A DNA stretch of 64,000 nucleotides from Gammaproteobacteria bacterium (ex Lamellibrachia satsuma). GTDB taxonomy: Bacteria; Pseudomonadota; Gammaproteobacteria; Chromatiales; Chromatiaceae. The translations under genes and the position numbers were made by a program. Positions 60,686 through 64,000 of this stretch are shown piece by piece. A model generated the notes under the pieces. It saw only the letters and a program-made list of their open reading frames with translations. It had not been told where the DNA came from and did not search any database. Positions within the stretch are counted from its first letter, which is position 1. Every line of letters starts with the position of its first letter. The DNA is taken from positions 3,078,001 through 3,142,000 of the forward strand of contig CP053680.1 in the NCBI GenBank assembly GCA_019623805.1, written 5' to 3'.

Positions 60686-60781
60686 ATGGCGGACGTCCGG
60701 CAAATCGAACAGATCTTCCTCAGCTACAGCCGCAATGATCGGGAAGCGGCGAGGCACCGCTCCTACGTGCATTTTGATTGA
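60686..60781 (+). pseudogene. TIR-domain gene remnant
   Basis: An ATG at 60686 opens a 31-codon frame, MADVRQIEQIFLSYSRNDRE at its start. IFLSYSRNDREAA is the hallmark first beta strand and loop of TIR domains. The frame ends at 60781, and the residues after the glutamate come from a REP-type repeat (60741-60770) that has cut the gene. No further TIR sequence is seen on either side. It is a broken gene start, not a short active protein. Confidence 0.6.
60741..60770. repeat. REP-type hairpin (minus copy) inside the TIR remnant
   Basis: GGGAAGCGGCGAGGCACCGC followed by TCCTACGTGC is a minus-oriented relative of the repeat at 58035-58076. It replaces what should be TIR coding sequence. No other feature is seen in 60782-60894. 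Confidence 0.65.
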
Positions 60782-60894
60782 CTGCTTTTTCCACGTGAAG
60801 GGCGGGGCCGGTCTTGACACCGTGCGCAAACTCCCGTAAATTTCGCGCCTGTCCTATCTGGAGGTCGCCGACTTTGGCCCATCGGAAAGGATCT

Positions 60895-60970
60895 GTCCCC
60901 ATCGTCTAGAGGCCTAGGACACTGGCCTTTCACGCCGGTAACAGGGGTTCGACTCCCCTTGGGGACGCCA
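60895..60970 (+). tRNA. tRNA-Glu (TTC)
   Basis: 76 bases with encoded CCA. The acceptor GTCCCCA pairs with TGGGGAC. The anticodon arm ends CTGGCC-TTTCAC-GCCGGT, giving anticodon TTC. The sequence is very close to E. coli tRNA-Glu. Its 3' side borders broken foreign-looking sequence. Confidence 0.97.
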
Positions 60971-61155
60971 TCTTCTTGTAAGTGGTTGTTCTACCGCTAA
61001 CTTATTGACTCACTAGCTATTTCTCCTGACTTTGGGCACAAAGGGTGGGTACGAGCGAAATGGCTGGTGTAGCTCGTGAAAAAGACTGTCGTGAAGCGAT
61101 TCTAGTGGAGGCTTTCCTTTAGTCTGGAAATTAATCTTATCGCCGCCAACCGAAG

Positions 61156-61305
61156 TTAACAGCCCTTTATTAATGCTCTTCAGGTTTTGAAGGCCGAAAT
61201 CATAGAACGCTTGATGTATATCGTTTCTCCAGTTATCGGGTTCCTTCCCGATCGTGCGGTCCGTTCTTTGACTGAGAAAATTCCAAATCCAACTAAAGTG
61301 ACTTG
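61156..61305 (-). pseudogene. HU-family DNA-binding protein, truncated
   Basis: On the minus strand the frame reads [20 protein letters not shown] (start at 61305) and then [21 protein letters not shown], matching the beta-arm half of HU (GFG, GRNP, FK). The N-terminal helix half is absent. A TGA at 61180-61182 replaces the Gly codon expected after FKT, and the frame would run on as RALIKGC to a TAA at 61156. The remnant is a clear HU pseudogene with a lost 5' half and a nonsense codon. Confidence 0.75.
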
Positions 61306-61379
61306 ATTCTGGCGAGCGGTGGACCGTTGCCTGTTCAGGAAACCATGCATTATGGTGGGGTCACCCCGAAGGGTGTTCG

Positions 61380-61492
61380 CATGATGGTATTGTCTTGCGC
61401 GAAAGTGGGTATGACTGAGGAACCGGATGCGAGAGAACCGCACGTCCGGGTCTGTGCAGGGGACGCCGGCTAACCGGCATCCCCACTGCTAG
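61380..61492 (+). mobile_element. 3' end of a group II intron (degenerate)
   Basis: Bases 61420-61452 (GAACCGGATGCGAGAGAACC, then GCACGTCCGGGTC) fold like intron domain V. The next hairpin, 61459-61484 (GGGGACGCCGG-CTAA-CCGGCATCCCC), resembles domain VI. The usual AGC triad of domain V is AAC here, which suggests it is inactive. No reverse transcriptase coding or 5' intron part is seen upstream, so only the end of the intron remains. Its left limit is unclear. Confidence 0.55.
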
Positions 61493-61522
61493 ACGGGTCT
61501 GTCCCCTTTTCTTTCGTTACCC

Positions 61523-61816
61523 CTATTCAGGACGGGGCAGAGGGGGGGGTGGCTTCTGGGTATTGTTGGTCTGAGGGTAATAATGGCCGGGATATCCCCA
61601 GCCATAGGGGTTGCCCCAGCCGTAAGGGCTTCCCCAACCGTAAGGGCCTCTCCTGCCATAAGGGCCATTCCAACCATAGGGACCGCCGCGACGCCAGTGG
61701 CGTGGATAATAATCATCGTCATCATCAAAAAAACCAAAAAACGCATGGGACTGCTGGGTTGATAAAACACCGACCAAAGCCACCAATGCCGAAGTTAGCA
61801 CGCGCATCTTTTTCAT
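61523..61816 (-). CDS. Gly/Tyr/Pro-rich secreted protein, sulfur-globule-protein-like
   Basis: 97 residues. A signal peptide (MKKMRVLTSALVALVGVLST then QQSHA|FF) is followed by FDDDDDYYPRHW, five PYG repeats (GPYGWNGPYGRRGPYGWG at the start) and a YPQTNNTQ-PPPPLPRPE tail. Small secreted Gly/Tyr-rich proteins like this coat the sulfur globules of purple and colourless sulfur bacteria. GGAGAA lies before the ATG. A different overlapping frame (61489-61770) is not coding. The sulfur-globule role is inferred from composition and from its partner at 63005. Confidence 0.75.
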   Translation of the reverse strand: MKKMRVLTSALVALVGVLSTQQSHAFFGFFDDDDDYYPRHWRRGGPYGWNGPYGRRGPYGWGSPYGWGNPYGWGYPGHYYPQTNNTQKPPPPLPRPE

Positions 61817-61859
61817 TCTGGTAGTTCTCCTCGACTCAATTTCTCTTTTCGCATGTTAC

Positions 61860-61905
61860 TAGGGCTCCGTCGATGGGCATCCGCAAAGTGTTAACAGGCC
61901 CTAAT
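61860..61905. repeat. Short dispersed element shared with 9.58 kb (copy 2)
   Basis: TAGGGCT at the left and GGCCCTAA at the right are inverted; the core GGGCATCCGCAAAGTGTTAA is the same as at 9594-9613 except one base. It lies upstream of the 97-residue secreted protein gene. The rest of 61906-62194 shows no gene; a loose TTGAAA (62019) and CATACA (62043) with an 18-base spacer could be the promoter of the next gene. Confidence 0.7.
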
Positions 61906-62194
61906 GCAGACGATGTACCAATTTTAGATGATTGAGCCTTTAATGATAGCCGAAGATTCGTTTAATGAAACCTGATTAGATGCCGTCAGGGCATGTGTTT
62001 TCCTTGGAGGCGTGGCGGTTGAAATAAGCCATTGTAATACGCCATACATCTGCGGAATAATCTATAGTTGAAAACATTCTGTCCAGGGTTTGAGTAATGG
62101 GGATGATCACGCATTTCTGATCCCACCCTTGGCAGGTTTAATGGCTCAATCAGATATTTATCCAGGCTCAATTACACAGGTTGGAGAAACCGAT

Positions 62195-62875
62195 ATGAAG
62201 ATATTGCTCGCCCTAATGGCATTCGGCCTTTCATTTTTCGCCCACGCCGGGAAGTTTGAACCCTCTTTGGTGGTGCAGACAGGACAGATGCGGGAGAGCG
62301 ATCTGATTGTTCGCAATATCACCGATCTGACAAGCAAGAAGACCTGCCTGACCTTCTACATTCGCACCAGTGGCACCAGTCCGATCACACACTGTTATGA
62401 TGCCGTGTCGGGATTTGGCGCCAACTTGAATCAGGTGGGGCATATCAAGGCAGATGACCTGGTCGTGCGTAAACTGGAAGATACCAAGAACGGCATGTTC
62501 TGTCTGACCGCCTATGTGAGTACACCGGGCACCTCTCCGGCAGTGGACTGCTACCCCAACAAGCAAGAGTTCAAGGATCATATGGTTGAATCCGGCCATC
62601 TGCGGGAAGGCGATCTCGATGTGCGTCGGATCATCGATGCCGGCAACATGAAAACCTGCCTGGTAGCCTATATCACCACCAAGGGAACTTCTCCTTCTCT
62701 CGTCTGCTATGATTCCCCGGCCGGCAGCAAGGGAGGTCTCTATCAGTCCAGTTATTTGAAAGAGGGTGATCTGGTGGTACGAAAGGTTCTCGATACTCAA
62801 AGTAAAAAGGCCTGTCTGGTGACCTATGTCAGTACAGCGGGTACATCATCCCATATCTATTGCTATGATGAGTAA
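62195..62875 (+). CDS. Secreted protein of four 52-residue repeats
   Basis: 226 residues from the ATG at 62195, with GGAG upstream; an in-frame ATG at 62090 has no signal sequence. A signal peptide (MKILLALMAFGLSFFAHA) is followed by four repeats spanning about 30-69, 82-120, 134-172 and 187-225. Each has D-L-x-V-R, two Cys 16 residues apart, GTSP or GTSS and CYD/CYP. The Cys fall at 51/67, 103/119, 155/171 and 207/223, an exact 52-residue period, so each unit probably closes one disulfide. Charged residues differ in each copy. The family is not recognised. It is flanked by the two Gly/Tyr-rich secreted proteins. Confidence 0.85.
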   Translation: MKILLALMAFGLSFFAHAGKFEPSLVVQTGQMRESDLIVRNITDLTSKKTCLTFYIRTSGTSPITHCYDAVSGFGANLNQVGHIKADDLVVRKLEDTKNGMFCLTAYVSTPGTSPAVDCYPNKQEFKDHMVESGHLREGDLDVRRIIDAGNMKTCLVAYITTKGTSPSLVCYDSPAGSKGGLYQSSYLKEGDLVVRKVLDTQSKKACLVTYVSTAGTSSHIYCYDE

Positions 62876-63004
62876 GACCGCCTACCCAGCATTGACCTGT
62901 TGGGGTCGCCAGTGTTACAAAACCTGAAGTGAGTCTTTTCCTTGTTAAACCAATGGACTCGTTACAAGAGTTTGCAGGACTTTAATTACAGAGGTGCCCA
63001 AATC

Positions 63005-63328
63005 GTGAGTAAACAAAAACTGATCATCTATAGTGCCATGCTTGCCATTGGTGGTAGCAGTTTGGCAATTGTTCCCAGCGCATATGCGTTCAATATGGGC
63101 AACATGATGAATCCATCAAAATGGATGAATAATAATAATAGAGACCGGTATTATGATGATGACTATTACTATGACCGCGGTCGCTATGGTTATGGAGGAC
63201 CTTACGGTGGCTATGGAGGACCTTATGGTGGCTATGGTGGTCCCTATGGTTATCCTGGTTATGGCTATGGAGCTCCCGGTTATCAGCAGCAGAATAACCA
63301 GCCGGCGCCTCCCCCACTGCCACAATAG
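63005..63328 (+). CDS. Gly/Tyr/Pro-rich secreted protein, sulfur-globule-protein-like (paralogue)
   Basis: 107 residues from a GTG at 63005 with AGAGGTG upstream. A signal peptide (MSKQKLIIYSAMLAIGGSSL then AIVPSAYA|FN) is followed by RYYDDDYYYDRGRY, three GPYGGYG-type repeats and the tail YQQQNNQPAPPPLPQ. The layout (signal, DDDYY, PYG repeats, NNQ-PPPLP) is the same as in the 97-residue protein at 61523, so the two are paralogues. The repeat region is made of 21-bp units at 63191-63253. A terminator follows. Confidence 0.75.
   Translation: MSKQKLIIYSAMLAIGGSSLAIVPSAYAFNMGNMMNPSKWMNNNNRDRYYDDDYYYDRGRYGYGGPYGGYGGPYGGYGGPYGYPGYGYGAPGYQQQNNQPAPPPLPQ
63191..63253 (+). repeat. 21-bp tandem repeat inside the secreted protein gene
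   Basis: Three in-frame units (63191-63211, 63212-63232, 63233-63253), the first two differing at one base and the third at a few. Each encodes YGGPYGG or a variant. The number may vary between strains. Confidence 0.85.
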
Positions 63329-63361
63329 CGCTGAACTGCTGAGTCAGTTAAACCGGCGATA

Positions 63362-63392
63362 AAAAAACGGGGCGAAAAACGCCCCGTTTTTT
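63362..63392. terminator. Strong bidirectional terminator
   Basis: AAAAACGGGGCG-AAAA-ACGCCCCG then seven T, with an A run on the left so it can act in both directions. It ends the secreted-protein gene and possibly the RND gene. No gene is seen in 63393-63665. Confidence 0.92.
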
Positions 63393-63665
63393 TATCTGAT
63401 AGACGCCCGTGCCGGAATCAGCCAGCCTCGTGTTGCTTGCAGCGGGACTATTGGGGGTAGGAGCAGCCCGTCGTCGCAGACAAGTGTAACGTCACATCTT
63501 TATGGATAGGGGAGCTTTGGCCACCCTTTTTCTTCCAGCAGAATTTGCCATATCGTCATCCCGGCAAGTACAGTTTCCTCGATAGTGCGTGGGCATTCAG
63601 GCCGTTGCGACTGGGCTGAAACACTACTTTCGTACGGCGACGCAGATGCCGTTTGTCGGTACTGA

Positions 63666-64000
63666 TCACCCGGGCTGGGTGGAGACCTCCGCAGGCTGAG
63701 GACTCTTGACCCTGTAAAACACAGCATAAATCACGGGTATGATCCCCAACGTCAAAACAGTGGAGAGCAAAATCCCGGCAATGATGGCGACCGCCATCGG
63801 CTCCCACATTTCTCCTCCTCCCAGGTAGAGAGGGATCAGTCCCAGTACGGTGGTGGCTGTGGTGAGCAGGATGGGACGCAGGCGGCGCTGGGCGGCTTCG
63901 ATGATGGCTTGTTGCGGTGGCAGTCCGTTGACCTCCAGTTCAAGCTGGATGCGTTCAAGAAGGACGATGGCGTTGTTGATGACGATGCCGGCCAGGGAGA
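63666..64000 (-). CDS. RND efflux permease, C-terminal end (rest outside window)
   Basis: The last 111 residues of an AcrB/HAE-type transporter. The frame reads SLAGIVINNAIVLLERIQLE at the window edge, then QRRLRPILLTTATTVLGLIP, then a final membrane helix (AIMAGILLSTVLTLGIIPVI) and a short polar tail to the TGA at 63666-63668. These are the helices 11 and 12 region of RND pumps, driven by proton motive force. The substrate cannot be told from this part. The gene starts beyond base 64000. Confidence 0.9.
   Translation of the reverse strand, partial: SLAGIVINNAIVLLERIQLELEVNGLPPQQAIIEAAQRRLRPILLTTATTVLGLIPLYLGGGEMWEPMAVAIIAGILLSTVLTLGIIPVIYAVFYRVKSPQPAEVSTQPG

Noticed and set aside
60891-61506. 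TCTGTCCCC at 60892 and again at 61498 as att-type duplicates of tRNA-Glu
   Set aside because: The match is only 9 bases and involves the tRNA 5' end, not the 3' end used by integrases.
61489-61770. Overlapping minus frame in the Gly/Tyr-rich protein gene
   Set aside because: The frame at 61523-61816 has a signal peptide, PYG repeats, a ribosome site and a paralogue at 63005; this one has none of these.
61986-62171. Minus-strand 61-codon ORF between the secreted-protein genes
   Set aside because: No ribosome site or family resemblance; composition fits non-coding leader.
63191-63253. Regular repeats that might be taken for a CRISPR array
   Set aside because: The 21-bp units are directly joined with no spacers and lie in a coding frame.

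Overview
The window looks like a chromosomal segment of a gammaproteobacterium of roughly mid-50s percent GC. Gene order in the core region follows the gammaproteobacterial pattern: dnaE-accA-tilS, carA-carB-greA-yhbY/rlmE-ftsH-folP-glmM-tpiA-secG-tRNA-Leu, nuoA-N, initiator tRNA, rimP-nusA-infB-rbfA-truB-rpsO-pnp. Two small secreted Gly/Tyr-rich proteins near the right end resemble sulfur-globule envelope proteins. With the many c-di-GMP and REP-type features, this suggests a sulfur-oxidising member of the Chromatiales or a related group. The taxonomic guess is an inference from gene order and protein style, not from a search.

Layout. Positions 1-2.3 kb hold the branched-chain amino acid genes ilvB (partial), ilvN and ilvC. 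dnaE, accA and tilS follow at 2.5-8.6 kb, then a lone DUF692/MNIO-type protein facing tilS, and trxC. From 10.2 to 21.9 kb lies a dense housekeeping block: carbamoyl phosphate synthesis, transcription and ribosome assembly factors, the FtsH protease, folate, peptidoglycan-precursor and triose-phosphate enzymes, SecG and tRNA-Leu(GAG). A strong promoter at 22.1 kb then drives a complete 14-gene complex I operon (22.2-36.8 kb), followed by initiator tRNA. A lower-GC block on the minus strand (a GGDEF/EAL sensor and a GspG-like pseudopilin, 37.1-40.5 kb) separates that tRNA from the rimP-nusA-infB-rbfA-truB-rpsO-pnp operon (41.0-49.6 kb), whose leader carries two terminator-like hairpins.

From 49.6 kb the window is accessory. 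It contains a small secreted protein, a serine-hydrolase lipoprotein, an ECF sigma/RskA-type anti-sigma pair, a YceI/cytochrome b561 pair, a second GGDEF/EAL sensor, a rhodanese, a glutamate symporter and the DNA glycosylase Nei. At 60.5-61.5 kb is a gene graveyard around tRNA-Glu: the start of a TIR-domain gene, a broken HU gene and the 3' end of a group II intron. The last part has two Gly/Tyr-rich secreted proteins flanking a secreted protein made of four exact 52-residue repeats, then the C-terminal end of an RND efflux pump that runs off the window.

Dispersed palindromic repeats of at least five families lie between genes. In several places they supply the stop codons of the adjoining genes. 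The best candidates for something undescribed are the secreted-protein cluster at 61.5-63.3 kb, the leader of the rimP-nusA operon, and a 15-codon leader ORF that overlaps the rpsO start.
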